NCBI GenBank assembly: GCA_051294375.1
Contig: CM119268.1
Location: 3,700,981 to 3,764,980 of the forward strand
DNA length: 64,000 nucleotides
Direction: 5' to 3'
DNA from: Paraspadella gotoi
Lineage: Eukaryota > Chaetognatha
Shown here: positions 48,491 to 60,959 of the stretch, piece by piece
Layout: every line of letters begins with the position of its first letter
Numbering within the stretch: position 1 is the first letter of the stretch
Made by a program: the position numbers and the translations under genes
Notes under the pieces: model-generated
What the model was told of the DNA's origin: nothing
The model's database searches: none
What the model saw: the letters and a program-made list of their open reading frames with translations, nothing else

Positions 48491-48777
48491 AACTAATCTA
48501 TATGGAGAGGGCAAACTGTAGCATAAACCTAAGAAGGGTCACCGTATGTGTTACAATTGTTTACAATTTTATTTGAAAAAGTTTAATATCAGGCACGTGA
48601 TGACAAAGTAATCAATGACAAATATGCTTAGGACAATAATTCAAATAAGTACTTTAAGACAAAGAGGAAAGACAGATAGTGTCCAGAGTAATCGTTAGGA
48701 CGCGAAAAGAGAGAGAGGAAATAAAAAGCATCAAAAATGCTTTTGTTAACTCGTCCTTCCAATGAGATGATGTCTTC

Positions 48778-48797
48778 TCTCGTCTCTCTCTCTTCTC

Positions 48798-48848
<51 letters not shown>
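48778..48848. repeat. (CT)n microsatellite
   Basis: A CT run with CGT/TGT interruptions at its start, adjacent to the point where C1 breaks into a gap. Confidence 0.95.
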
Positions 48849-48851
<3 letters not shown>

Positions 48852-48994
48852 TTCATCCGTATTTTATTTTCTCGGAATTATTTCCCCATTTGCTTTCATT
48901 TATAATGGTTTCGAAACTTTAATAAATTCCCTTTATGAATGAAACATTTTTCTTTTCCGTTTTAGAATCGATTGAAATTTTCTTCTGCGTTTCG

Positions 48995-49725
48995 AAGCGG
49001 AGCGGCGGAGGGGGGCGTTGGAGGGGCTGAGGCGGCGGAGGGGGCGTTGGAGCGGCTGAGGCGCGCGAGGGTCGTTGGAGGGGCTTGCAGCGAGCGACGG
49101 GGCGTTGGAGGGCTGAGGCGGAGGAGGGGGCGTTGGAGGCTGAGCGTTAGGGGGATGAGGGCGGCGGAGTGGCAGTTGGGTGGGCTGAGGCGGCTGGAGG
49201 CGGTCGTCTGAGGGCTGCAGGCGCTGATGTGCGTGGAGGGGCCTGAGGCGCGGAGGCGGGCGCTTGGAGGGGCTGGAGGCGGCTGAGTTGGCGTTGGAGG
49301 AGCTCGAGGCGGCGGAGGGGCGCATTAGAGGGTCTGGAGGCGGCTGAGCGGCTGAGCGGCATGATGGGGCGTTGTGTAGGAGCGGCTGAGGCGGGCAGAG
49401 GGGCGTTTGGCGAGGGGCTGACAGCGGAGGAGGGGGCGTTTGGAGGGGCTGAGGCGTTGGAGGCGGATGAGGGCAGCAGGGAGCGTTGGGGGGTGAGGCG
49501 GCGGCAGGGTCGTTGGAGGGGCGGAGTCGGACCTGAGTGGCGTTGGAGGCGGCTGAGGCGGGGAGGCGGGCTTGGAGAGCTGAGGCGCTGAGGCGGCGGA
49601 AGGGGCGTTCGGGGGGGACTGAGGCGCGGAGTGTGCGTTCGGAGGGGGCTGAGGCGGCGGAGAGGGGCGTTGGAGTCCGTCCCGACGGTCCCTGGAAGTT
49701 GAGGGGAATGTGTCGCGAGGTCGTG
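48995..49725. repeat. ~27-bp GC-rich minisatellite, roughly 25 copies
   Basis: Units containing GGGGCGTTGGAGG and GGCTGAGGCGGCGGA recur about every 24-30 bases. The GC content is far above the AT-rich flanks. Unit length is close to a multiple of three, so frames stay open on both strands; the minus strand reads SNAPLRRL-like repeats over 222 and 130 codons. Bounded on the left by AT-rich DNA and on the right by a non-repetitive purine-rich stretch. Its place in C1 is the 585-N gap. Confidence 0.85.
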
Positions 49726-50007
49726 ATGTGCGAGAACTAGGGATGTGGTTTGGATGTGAGGCGTGTGGAAGTTTTGGAGTGGACTTGAAACAGTTGGGCG
49801 GAATGGAGATTGCAAAAAAAAATATGTAAGCTGGAGGGGAAATGAGATTGCGAGCTTCGTGGCGGGGAATAATGTGGTATCATTTGAAATATCCGTGAGG
49901 GGGGAAAAATTAAGGCGAAAAATCGCGAATTCGTCTTAAAAATCACTGATGCATTTTTGATAAAAATATAATTCTCAAGTAAAATTGAGAATTTATAAAA
50001 ATATGGA

Positions 50008-50160
50008 AATTAATGGAACCAATGGAATTGATAAAATAATTTGAATTGATGAACAACAATGAAAATTGATGTGAAACAATAGGAATTGATGGAAATAACT
50101 GCGGAATTGATGGAAACAAGGGAATTGATTGGAAACAGGAATTGATGCGAAATAATGGTG
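50008..50160. repeat. 18-bp minisatellite, about eight copies
   Basis: GGAATTGATGGAAACAAT-like units with insertions and substitutions. The minus strand reads a short (ISINS)-type repeat. Confidence 0.85.
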
Positions 50161-51584
50161 TAGTAATCGTAACGTATCAGATTAAATTTGAATAGAGATC
50201 TAATGGCGCCTGACAAAAAAAAGGGAACATTTGTGGATAACAATGAAAACAAAGGTTTAGTTAAAAGTTAAAAAGGTTTAGCATAAAGGGTAATTGAGAT
50301 GCGAAAAGGGCAACTGGAATAAACCAATTAGTATAACTTTGGGCTTTGACCACTTCGCGTACTAACCCTACGGAAGGCGCACGTACTATACCCTACGGAA
50401 ATATTGTGTGACGCCGAAACACTAGGGCTCGAAAAAAATGGCCACAAAGCCTGTGGTTCTAAATTCCCAGGGACCCGTTCTATACGCGAATATAACTTTG
50501 TATTGATAATCCTCTTCATTTCCTGATCCGCAACAAATAAATTCTCTTCGTTTAGTCAATGGATAGGAAATATAATGTTTTTACTATATTTTCTAATACA
50601 GTATGATCGATTTAAAGATCTGCTACAAAACTGACCCAAATTGTCAATCTTTTATTTTGTTTTTTAAATATTCCGTTGCCTTATTTATAATATATCGTCC
50701 TGATTGTATTTCACTTGTGAATAAAATTCTCTAAAATTAAGATCTATATAGTTTTTTTTTTTCCTTTTTTTTCATCAGAATGTTTATTCAAAGACGCATA
50801 GCTATTCTCCTCTCGAACAGTCCTTCACAGTAATCCTGTCAGAAGGCTGTCTTTCCTTTTTTCACTTATGTGTTTTGCTTGTGGTTTGAGTTCTTGGCTT
50901 CTCTCTTTTCAAGTCTCACTACTTTCTCTTTTATTTTCGATGATCTTTTGTTCGATATTTTTTTGAACATCGTTTCTTGTCTCGTTTCGTCTCAAGACCA
51001 TTTTTTAACTATTTACATTTTTTTTCTCTCCTTGGTTCCTTTTTTAATTAATTTTGCGTACAATTAAAATCTGTATCCTTTTTTTCTCTTTCTCTTTTTT
51101 GTACATCTTTCCTTTATTTAAAAAAATTTTAAAAAGTTGAAAAAAAATAGTTCATCCTAAAGGGGAAAGACAGCAACTATGAATTTTCACAGATACAAAG
51201 AAATGGCGGCGAAAATATTGACATTGAATCTTTGTAGATACAATATTTTTTTTAAAAGGTGAAGAACTTTTGGTTGTTCGGGTTTTAAAAGGGCAAAACT
51301 GTGAATAGGGATTGAGATGAGGTGAGAGAGTCACACATCCACTTGGATGTGAAAGAAACATGATTTGAAGCGATTGGCTGTGAGAGTAATGCGGTAGAAG
51401 TTGGCGAGGGTGGAATATGCAGGGGATTGAAGTGGTTAGGGGATAAATGAACTCACAGTGAAGGTGGCAAAGTCACCGAAAAAAGATGGAAAACAAAAGA
51501 ATTGTATTTCCGGCATCGAACTTTTTCTTGTTCGTGTCGGAACGAGGTGGAAAATGGCGGGAAAATGGCTGAATGGCAAGAGAG

Positions 51585-51680
51585 ACGAGAGAGAGAGAGA
51601 GAGAGAAGAGAGAGAGACGGAGAGAGAGAGAGAGAGAGTAGAAGAAGAAGATATAGATAGATAGATGATAGATGAGCAGA
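51585..51680. repeat. (GA)n then (GATA)n, interrupted
   Basis: GA runs with C interruptions, then GATAGATAGATA. Counterpart of 31868-31980. Confidence 0.85.
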
Positions 51681-52862
51681 GAGAGAGAGAAAGCAGGCAA
51701 AAAACAAATACAACCATGGAATCTGAACAAAATATAAATCTACAAAAACACAAACATACTGGTATAAAGAAAATACAATAAAAACTCTCGATTCAGTACT
51801 CCAAAAAAAAAAAACCAGAAAAAAAATCCCAAAATTATTGTTCTTTTTTTGCGGCTTTGACATAAACGATGGATCGAAACCCTCCGCTCCTTCTTCCTCC
51901 CTTCACTCCTCTTCTTCCTCCTCTCTATTTCCTACATCTTCGCACACTTCTTTCTCTCCTCTTCCTCCTCCCTTCATTTTCCTTCCCTTCTTCTCCCTTC
52001 TTATTTCCTCCCTTTATCTGTCCTTCCGCTTTTTCCTCTCCCTTTATCTTCCTCTCCACCTCTTCTTCCTCCTCTTTATATTCTTGCCTCTTTTTCCCTT
52101 CCCCTCTTCTTCCTCTTCCTCCTCTTTTTCTTTTTTCATGTTCTTCTTCCTCTCCCTCTTTTCCTTATCCCTTTCTACTTCCTCCCTTCTTCTCTACCTC
52201 TTTATATTAATCCTTTTCCCATCTTCTTCATCTTCCTCCCCTTCTTTCTCTTCTCTCTCTTTTCCCTCTTCCCTTCCTCTTCCTCCTCTTTTCCTCTCTC
52301 TCACTTCCTATCCCTTCATCTTCCTCCCCCTTCCTCTCGCTCATTTTCCTCCTTCCATTTCTTTCTTTTTTTCTTTCCTCGTGTCAATTTTCCTTCACTT
52401 CTTTCCATTTAGTTACATCGCGTCACAAATTCTCTCGCTTGCGACTTTTGGTCTTAATTTACGTTTTTCGCCAATGCATGTATTTTTTAGTAAGTAATTC
52501 AATAGTTATTCATAATATTTTTAACTTTTACTTTTTTCATTTTTTTTTCTTGCTATTCTGCTTATAAATTTTTGTCATTTCCTAAAAAATTTGTTCTTTA
52601 ATCTTTATTCTTATTAGTTTATTATTTAATTCTTTAAGTTATTTTCCCCTTTTAAAAATTCATTCCCTTGATCACTAATCCAATTTGTCGAATTTAACAT
52701 TCACCTACAACTCCATTTGAGGTCATTTTGGGCACTTCTCACACCATTATCATTTTGCCACGAATTCTACTTTACCAACATGGCATATTTCACCCCATAC
52801 GATGGAGAGACTTCACTCCCCCCTAGCCCGAATCGGCCACTTCCGTCTCCTTCATACATTCA

Positions 52863-52997
52863 TAGCAATGTTATCTCCTCTCTAGTCACCGAAGCCTCTC
52901 GCTCATTTCCACTGCGCCCTAAACTCCTTCGCCTTCCCACGTCTAATCCTTTTTGGTCAACTCTCTCTCTCTCTCTCTCTCGTCTCTCTCTCTCTCT

Positions 52998-53041
<44 letters not shown>

Positions 53042-53647
53042 CCTCGTCGCCTTTCAAATCACAAGTTTCACACTCAGCCGACATTCAATTAATTGCGAAT
53101 TAACTTCAAGAGACAGCCGTGGGAAGGGAAGAGGAAGGGAGAAGGGAGAAAGGAAAGAAAGAAGAAGAAGGAAGAGGGGAAAGAAAAGAGCAAAGAAAAA
53201 GGAAAAGGGAAGAAAGGGAAGGTAACAGATAAGACGAAGGAAGGGAATATTAAAAAAGTAAAAAGAGAAAAAAGGGAAAGAAAGAAAAAAAAATAACGGG
53301 AGGTAGAGGAAGAAAAAAGAGGAGGAAGGAGAATAAAAAAGAGGAGGAAAAAGGAAAGAAGAAGATGGTGCAAAAAAATGGGGAAAAGGAAAAGTTGAGG
53401 AAGGAAAAAAGAAAAGAGAAATAATTTGTGAGGATTGACGAGTGTGAAAAAAAAAACCAAAACGTGAGATGAAGGGGAAAGGCAGGTTGTGAGGGGTGGT
53501 GGGGAATTAAAGGGAGGTGGGTAAGGGGGATTAGGGAGAAGAGTGAAGAGGGAAAAAGAAAATCGGGGGAAATCAATTTCTCCTTCAGCTTAAGCTTCTC
53601 TCTTTCAATCATTTTCAATTCATTTCCGTGTAAAGCCTTGTGCAGTC

Positions 53648-53680
<33 letters not shown>

Positions 53681-53834
53681 TCTCTCTCCTCTCTCTCGTC
53701 TCTCTCTCTCTCTCTTCTCCCTCGTGTCATATTTATATCTCCCTTCGTTATCTCGAGAGCGTCCCACAAATTAAGTCCCTAGATTTTCCCTCCCTCCTAA
53801 TCATACCGAAATAGTCTGTCTAGGCACTGCTATC

Positions 53835-53871
<37 letters not shown>

Positions 53872-53882
53872 TCTCTCTCTCG

Positions 53883-53920
<38 letters not shown>

Positions 53921-53922
53921 TC

Positions 53923-53956
<34 letters not shown>

Positions 53957-56035
53957 AGTCGGGGCCCGCTTCTGAGGCGACTTTCTCGAAAATATTCGGC
54001 GCCACTCTTTCGACAAACAGGGTTGGCATTGACTCGATTACTATTCTCTCCTTTGCCCTTGTCCCCATAGTCTTTACTTACCTTTTGGTTCTCTCCAATT
54101 CCTTACCTAAATTCAGCAAGCACCATGTAGGCAACACCTTAATTCTCAAATCCACTTGTTGACTTAACCTTTTTATGTTTTTGAGTTTTTATGTAAGTTC
54201 ATTGAAATAAAACTTGTTTTCGTATCCTAGATGTGGTTCTCTGTATTTACATAAAAATTGTCTTTACTCTGCTTTGCACATTGGTTGCTTTGTAGTTTTC
54301 TCGTTTTTAAATTGTAAATTGTAAATTTCAATTTTTTTTTAATTCTTTTCTTAGTTTCTACCTTTTGATATTTTACTTCGCGGTTTTAATTCTCTCCTTT
54401 TCATTTCTCTAATACTTCTTCCTCCTTTCTATGTTTTCTTCTCACTCAACATACGCTCACTTTCCCTTTCCCTCTCCATCTCCCTCTTTCTTATTCTCTC
54501 TCTCTCTCTCACTCTACCTCACTCCCCCACATCTCTGTTTTTTTTTCCTGGCGCAGAATTTCCGTTTTTCTCCCACGAGGAGGCGCGAGGGCGCGTTATG
54601 TAAATGATACAGAGGAAAGCTGAGGTCAAGACGGAGGGAAAAAGGAGAGGGAGGGAAGAAGAAAGAGGAGAGGGAAAAGAAAGGAGGTAAGAATAAGAGA
54701 GGAAGAAAGAGAGAAAGAAGATTAAGAAGGAAGAAGAGGAATAAGAGAGGAAGAGATGAGAGAGAGAGAGAAGATTAGGAAATTAGAATAAGAGTGGGAG
54801 AAGAAGAGGAAGAAGAAGAAAGTCGTGAAAGGAAAGAAGATTAAGAAAGAGGTGAAACTATAAGAGAAAGAAAAAGAGGAAAGAAATTATGAAGAAGGAA
54901 GAGGTGGATTAAGATAGGAAGAAAGAGAGGAAGAAGTAGAGAGAGGAAAGATGTGGGATGGAAAAGATTAAAAGTAAAGAGAGAGAGTTGAGGTAAAAAT
55001 GATCGATGAGAAAACTATTTACTGAAGTCAAGTCGATGAAATTGGAAGAAAAGAAAAGAGGGAAGGAAGAATGGAAAATAAGGGGAAGAGATGAGATTTT
55101 GATAGAGCAAAAAAAGGAAATGCAAATGTTTGTTGAATAGGTTAGTTTGGTATGAATATAGGAGTCTCTGTGGGAAATATAAATTAAAATGAAAAAAAGA
55201 AATTAGGGAGATACAATAATTTTTCTCAGAAATACAATAGAAGTGGGATATTTAATAACTACGAAGAACAAGAGAATAAAGAAGAAAGTAAAACAGAATA
55301 ATAGAAAAGAGCATGTGGGCGAAGACCGAATGAATCTAGTGAAGTAATCCGAAATCCATCAGCAGAAATGAAAAAAATCGATGTTGATTCGTCTGTCTTG
55401 AATAAAAGACTTTACTTACTAGGGCGATGTACGATCAGCAAATACTCCATAATCCAGCAATATCGAGATGCTGACGGTAGTCTGAAATGTTATCTCTTGA
55501 GATCTTCTCGTGACTTCCAGCTAGACGAGCGATAGACTATAACTGGAAAATTCTCGACGATATATGTTCTGAGTGAATCGGAAAGAGTAAAAAATAGCGA
55601 GAAGAAGAAAGCGAGTTGGGTTTTGTGTATTGTTCATTGTGACTTTTAGGATCTTTTTTGAGCGAAAAGTAATAGATTTCGTTTCACTTTGGTGAATTTA
55701 CTGATTAGTTTGTTTCGATTACTTTTTTCAATATATTACATATACTTGGGCTAGCTACATTAGTGTTATCTAGAGCCGTTGATAGTCGCCTATTGTAAAG
55801 AGACTCGACGATTGACTTTCTAAGAATTACGCTTTATTTGACTGTCCGGATCGAACAGAAATTGCAATACTGTATTTCGTAGAACCTTTTTTTAGCTTGA
55901 ACTAGTTATGACTGGAGTGATATACAACTCTTGAAGTTACACGCTAACCATTGACGGCACGATAAATATAGTTAAAATTGAGATAGCAAACATGATAAAG
56001 AAACATAAATAAGCGTGGCAATAGCGTTTCTCTTT
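52863..56035 (+). repeat. Block D, copy 3 (tail corrupted)
   Basis: Matches D2, including the ~115-base insert (about 53726-53838), to about 55290. From 55290 to 56030 similarity to D1 35300-36090 persists only as short words in order (GTGACTTTTAGGATCTTTTT, TTTCGTTTCACTTTGGTG, GAATTTACTGATTA, GCACGATAAATATA, GGCAATAGCGTTTCTC), with many added and changed bases. Confidence 0.85.
53646..53957. repeat. (CT)n tracts around a conserved 115-base insert
   Basis: CT runs at 53646-53722 and 53838-53957 flank the segment beginning GTGTCATATTTATATCTCCC. The same arrangement is seen in D2. Confidence 0.9.
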
Positions 56036-56040
56036 CTCTA

Positions 56041-56119
<79 letters not shown>

Positions 56120-56214
56120 CACTTTACAAGCATCGCGAAGCCTCAAGCGCGAAACCTGAATCAAATCATCATTTCATTGTCGCCACATTGAGTCGGCGCC
56201 TATATTTCTTCTTT

Positions 56215-56308
<94 letters not shown>

Positions 56309-56397
56309 GAGAAAGTGAAAGCCATCAAACGAAGGGCTTTTGCGAGCGCAAAGAGAAAGATAGGTAAAGTTATATAGAGCAGAAAAGCGGGGAGAGA

Positions 56398-56460
<63 letters not shown>

Positions 56461-56706
56461 AGAGAGAGAGACGAGAGAAAACAGAGAGAAAACGAGAGAA
56501 ACTGAGAAAGAGAGTGTTATAGAGAGAGAGAAAAAGAAAAATGTTATAGAGAGAGAGAGAGAGAGCGAGATGAATAGCACTTTTCAATATTCTTTGACGC
56601 TTTGTTGTGATGGCGACAAAGAGCGGGGGCGTGGAGAGAGAAGAAGAAGGCAGACATAATTTAGGGGGGAAAGTAAAAAAAAAATAAATCTCTCTCTCTC
56701 TCTCCT

Positions 56707-56784
<78 letters not shown>

Positions 56785-56785
56785 T
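56036..56785 (+). repeat. Block E, copy 2 (clean)
   Basis: CT run 56037-56113, unique, GA run 56217-56302, unique, GA run 56401-56455, unique, CT run 56690-56780. Landmark order and sequence match E1'. Confidence 0.9.
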
Positions 56786-57532
56786 TTTCGAGTCTTTTTC
56801 AAGGATTTCTTTCCCTTTTTCACGCAAAGAATCCATTTTTTTTCAAATCTTTTCAAATCAATCGCGAAATAAAATTGTTGACGTTATTGCTTGAAACTCT
56901 TTTAAGGAAATTAAACCAATGACGAGACGGTTTCAGAGAGTGTTTAACAATCGGTAACGTTTACTTTTCAAACAAAATTTAATTGACTAAACCTTTCATT
57001 ATCTACGTTATGATTTTTTTCCCCTCGTAACCTTTTTCTCCATTAAATTTTTATTCGGTTTTAAAAATTATATTAATAATTCACTCTCAGTCTTTCTATC
57101 TCTTTCTCGGCTTTTCTTTAACTATTCTATCATCTCTCTCTCTCGCTCACCTTCTTATTCTCTCTGCTCTAAGTGCATAACTTTGCATCGCATGAATTAT
57201 GAAGGAAAACATCGATTTAAGAAAGAGAGAGAGATGAGTTCGTTGCTTAATATATTTTATATTAGATTATATTTCAAATCTAAACGTTATTTTATTTTAT
57301 TATTTTCATTAATACATATAAACGATATAAAAGAGATAATTAACACAAAAAAACCAGCAACGTTTTATTTATTCCATTCATTGTCATTCCCGATGAATTT
57401 TAAACAAATTTACCAAAATTAATGTTAAATCTCTTTGTCCGTCTGTACTGTGTAAGCAATAGTTCGAGGTAGAAAATTAAATGTTTTTTTTGGTGATAAT
57501 CCTTTCTTTTCGTTGTTATTAATAATATGAAA

Positions 57533-58329
57533 GAAGAAAACAAAGTGTTTTGTATTTGCTGACAACAGATGTTATTTAATAGACGGACAGCTTTAGACTC
57601 TTTGGTTCGAGTCTTCATCAGCATTTGCAAATGCTCGAACCCAAAAGAGTAAGGCGTGTAAAATTTCTAAATTTAACTTTAATTAAAAATTCTAAAAGTG
57701 AGGAACGAACAACATTATACTATGAACATATATATATATATATAAAATTTATAATAAATTTTACAATTTACGCAGTAGGCCATATTTATATTAGTACTAA
57801 TTCAATAAATGTTAAAATTCAAAACAGTTTTTTTAAAGTTTTTTTTGCAGATTTGGATTTGTCATAAAAAGTTGATAAAAAGAAATATAACCCTTTTTTG
57901 AAAAATTCCTTCATTAAGTGGGTCAAAAATTAAAAAAAGCTATATTTAAGCTGAAAATTAACTTTTATATATTAAAATAGTTTTTTTAATTTTTAACCCA
58001 CTTAATGAAAGAATTTTAAAAATAATTAATATTTCCTTTTATCAACTTTGACGAGGAATTCAAAATCTGCAATCAAATTAAGAAAAGCCTATTTTGAAAT
58101 TTTTCGATTTTATAAGGATAGTACTATATATAATATAGCCTACTGCGAAAATTAAAAAACATAAAATATTTTTTTTTTACAAATTAATGTTTACTGATGG
58201 TATGTGTTCATAATTTACTTTTAGAATTTCCATACGTAACTTTCACTACGCCTTACCAAAGAATCGAAAACAAGTCCGTCTATTAAAAATAAATCGTTGT
58301 CACAAATACAAAACACTTTGTTTTCTCTC
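57533..58329. mobile_element. Foldback / MITE-like element, F3 copy
   Basis: Left terminus AACAAAGTGTTTTGTATTTG and its inverted counterpart CACAAATACAAAACACTTTG at 58299-58320. The nested hairpin lies at 57597-57651 and the centre at about 57955. Colinear with 41994-42810. Confidence 0.75.
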
Positions 58330-58549
58330 AATGTTTTTTTTTAATTTACTACGACTTTTATGGTTTTTTTTGTTTCATAATAAAAGTTGTATGTTTAAAA
58401 AAAAGCAATTCATGTTAAATGTTATATTTTAAGAGATCCAAAAATGTCACTCCGTCTCTTTCCCATTAGACCGCCTTAGTTTCAAAAGTTGGCGCTTTTT
58501 CCCTCAAAAATTTCAAGTCGTAAAATTTTGTGGTGTTTGAAAAAGCAAT

Positions 58550-58551
<2 letters not shown>

Positions 58552-58638
<87 letters not shown>
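58552..58638. repeat. (GA)n microsatellite
   Basis: About 86 bases of clean GA. Confidence 0.95.
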
Positions 58639-58642
<4 letters not shown>

Positions 58643-58722
58643 CCGAGGCACTTTAACTCTTTTCGTCGACAATTTTCCTCTTTTCAGTTTTATTGTTGCT
58701 TTTTTCCGTCTTTCTTGTTGTG

Positions 58723-58726
58723 GATT

Positions 58727-58802
<76 letters not shown>
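58723..58802. repeat. (CT)n microsatellite
   Basis: CT with one TT interruption near 58746. F1 has a much shorter CT tract at 43258-43290. Confidence 0.95.
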
Positions 58803-58806
<4 letters not shown>

Positions 58807-58946
58807 GTTTTACTATGCAAGAAGTAAAGAGGCGCCCGCGACACTTTAACTGAAGCTTCTTCCTTTTATTGCTTTTTTTTCCTTTTAAGTTTTTCACTTT
58901 TTGTTTTATCTTTTTCGTTCGTCGACACATTAATCTACTGATCATT

Positions 58947-58948
<2 letters not shown>

Positions 58949-58981
<33 letters not shown>
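58949..58981. repeat. (GA)n microsatellite
   Basis: A GA run of about 32 bases following GATCATTCACA. Confidence 0.95.
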
Positions 58982-58982
<1 letters not shown>

Positions 58983-59111
58983 CATTTTCCATCTTCTTCA
59001 TAAACATCATAATTATAATCAGCATCTTCATCATTGTTATCTTATACTTCAATATATTCAGCTTTCCTTTCCACCCACGTCAACGAATATCATCACTTTT
59101 GTCAAACAGTC

Positions 59112-59295
59112 TTCTTCGTCGTCCTCATCGTCGTCGTTGTCGTCGTCGTCGTCATCGTCCTCATTATCGTCATCCTCATCGTCGTCTTCCTATTGTCGTC
59201 GACATTGTCGTCGTCATCGTCGTCGTCTTTATCGTCGTCTTCATCGTCGTCGTCGTCGTCGTCGTCCTCATCGTCGTCGTCGTCGTCGTCGTCCC
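59112..59295. repeat. (GTC)n triplet repeat
   Basis: GTCGTC runs with CATCGTC and CTCATC interruptions, clean at about 59245-59267 and 59271-59293. Frames read poly-Ser, poly-Val or poly-Arg. Confidence 0.95.
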
Positions 59296-59394
59296 GCCTC
59301 TCGCGTCTCCTTCAGGTCTGACTCCCATTTTTTATTGCGCTGAGTTCACGCGTCGACCCGAAATTCGTTTGACGACGAAGAAAGAGACGGATGC

Positions 59395-59625
59395 TTACCC
59401 TAACCCTATCCCTTACCCTATCTCTCACCCTATCCCTAACCATATTCCTTACCCTATCACTATCCCTAACCCTATCCCTAACCCTACTCGATCACTTACC
59501 CTGTCCGCAGCACAATCCCTAATCTTATCCCTTACCCTATCCCCAAAAAAATCCCTCACCTTATCAGTAAACATATCCCTTACCCTATCCCCAACGGCCA
59601 ACACAATCCCTTACCTTCTCCCTTA
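59395..59625. repeat. Degenerate telomere-like hexamer / 12-mer repeat
   Basis: CCCTAACCCTATCCCTTACCCT-type sequence keeps an exact 6-base period for about 95 bases (59397-59490) and then decays to about 59625. The common 12-base unit is ATCCCTTACCCT. CCCTAA itself occurs several times (for example 59398, 59464, 59476). The 12-base period explains an open frame reading NPIPYPI-like repeats on the plus strand (59099-59701), not treated as a gene. Confidence 0.8.
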
Positions 59626-59923
59626 TTTCATCATTTCCCTTTTTTCTCCCAAAAAAAAAACAATTTTTTCCTCATCTTTCTTTTTTTCTCTCCCTAGTTA
59701 ACTTACCCCAAATCCCTCTCCCCGAATGCCTTACCCTGAGTCAGTTTGAAACGAGTCAAGGTAAGGGGCGTCTCGCACTCTCTCGTCTCTCAAAGCGCGG
59801 AACAGAAAAAAAAAAGCTGAGTTGCCATCACGAGCGACCCCTATAAGTGACAGCTGCTTTTTTTTCTTTCTCTTCCTACACTTCATCTCCTTCCATATTT
59901 TACTCCCTCTTCCTCTTTTTAAA

Positions 59924-59925
<2 letters not shown>

Positions 59926-60005
<80 letters not shown>
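59926..60005. repeat. (CT)n microsatellite
   Basis: About 75 bases of clean CT followed by CCCTCCCCCTCCCC. Confidence 0.95.
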
Positions 60006-60009
60006 CCCC

Positions 60010-60356
60010 TCCCCCTCTCTACCTGCCTCCTTTTCTCCTAATTTCTCCTTTTTTTCTTCCTTCCTTCCTTTCTTCCTCGCGATCTTCCTTCTTTTCTCCT
60101 TCTTTCTTCCTCCTTTTCATCTCAGCCCCTCTCTCTCCCTCTCCCTCTCCCTCTCCATCTTCTTCCTTTTTATGCAAATCTCTCCACCTCCGGAATTTTC
60201 GCATTATTCAGTCCGAATTCCGAAGCGGAACATTTTGCCAGATTTTCTGATTACGTCTCATAATGTTTTATGTATGTTTTACTTCCTTTTTTTTTCATTT
60301 TTCTATTTTTTATCATGAATTTGCCTTTGGTTGAATCTTTTAATCAATTTCATAAT

Positions 60357-60360
<4 letters not shown>
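60010..60360. other. Pyrimidine-rich then unique DNA
   Basis: 60010-60170 is TTCC/CTCC-rich. 60180-60360 is ordinary AT-rich sequence with no recognised feature. Confidence 0.6.

Positions 60361-60361
<1 letters not shown>

Positions 60362-60394
<33 letters not shown>
60362..60394. repeat. (CT)n microsatellite
   Basis: A clean CT run of about 32 bases. Confidence 0.95.
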
Positions 60395-60395
<1 letters not shown>

Positions 60396-60533
60396 GTCGT
60401 TTTTTTCTTCTCATTGTCCTTATCTCCTCTTTATTTCCTTCTCTCACGTTTTCCAAGTTCTTTTCTACGACCTCATGATGAGAAAATAAAGAGAAAGGAG
60501 ACAGACAGAGGAGAAGTGAGAGAGAGGGAGTAG

Positions 60534-60722
60534 NNNNNNNNNNNNNNNNNNNNNNNNNNNNNNNNNNNNNNNNNNNNNNNNNNNNNNNNNNNNNNNNNNN
60601 NNNNNNNNNNNNNNNNNNNNNNNNNNNNNNNNNNNNNNNNNNNNNNNNNNNNNNNNNNNNNNNNNNNNNNNNNNNNNNNNNNNNNNNNNNNNNNAGAGAG
60701 AGAGAGAGAGAGAGAGAGAGAG
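60534..60722. repeat. 161-N gap followed by (GA)n
   Basis: N at 60534-60694, entered from GAGAGAGGGAGTAG and left into a GA run (60695-60721). The gap most likely lies within a GA tract. Confidence 0.9.
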
Positions 60723-60759
60723 CCTCACCGACGTCGAATCGAACGCCGCTTTTTCTTTT

Positions 60760-60905
60760 CAAATTTGACGTCGCATTGTCGTAACGCGCCGATGACGCCG
60801 ACGCCGGTGACGCCGCCGCAGAACTTCCGGTTCCGGCGCCAACGATCGGCGCCGCCCACCGACGCCAACGCGTGACGGGACGACGCCCTCGGGGGAGACG
60901 CGCGA
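60760..60905. other. CpG-rich patch similar to 9556-9780
   Basis: GACGCCGACGCCGGTGACGCC and GGCGCCGCCCACCGACGCC words. It shares GCGCCG and GCCCACCG(C)CGACG vocabulary with the 9.6-kb patch. A 12-base palindrome AAAAACGTTTTT follows at about 60916. No gene is seen. Confidence 0.55.
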
Positions 60906-60959
60906 GTAAACGTCAAAAACGTTTTTACGGCGAAACATAAATTCGAATTCGTCGTCACC

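Larger units (their letters stand above)
45533..52862 (+). repeat. Block C, copy 2 (spans the gap of copy 1)
   Basis: Colinear with C1 across its full length, and includes about 1.6 kb (48780-50400) missing from C1. It differs by frequent single-base indels and by lower copy number of the 42-base repeat. The F/S- and K/R/E-rich frames inside are compositional. Confidence 0.85.
56786..59062 (+). repeat. Block F, copy 3
   Basis: From TTTTTCGAGTCTTTTTCAAGG to GTCAACGAATATCATCAC. It matches F1 throughout, including a full foldback element. It continues past the F1 end into unique ATCACTTTTGTCAAAC and then a (GTC)n array, so F3 is the copy that exits the duplicated zone. Confidence 0.9.

Noticed and set aside
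59099-59701. 200-codon frame with NPIPYPI-like repeats
   Set aside because: Produced by the (GTC)n array and the 12-base telomere-like repeat, whose period is a multiple of three.
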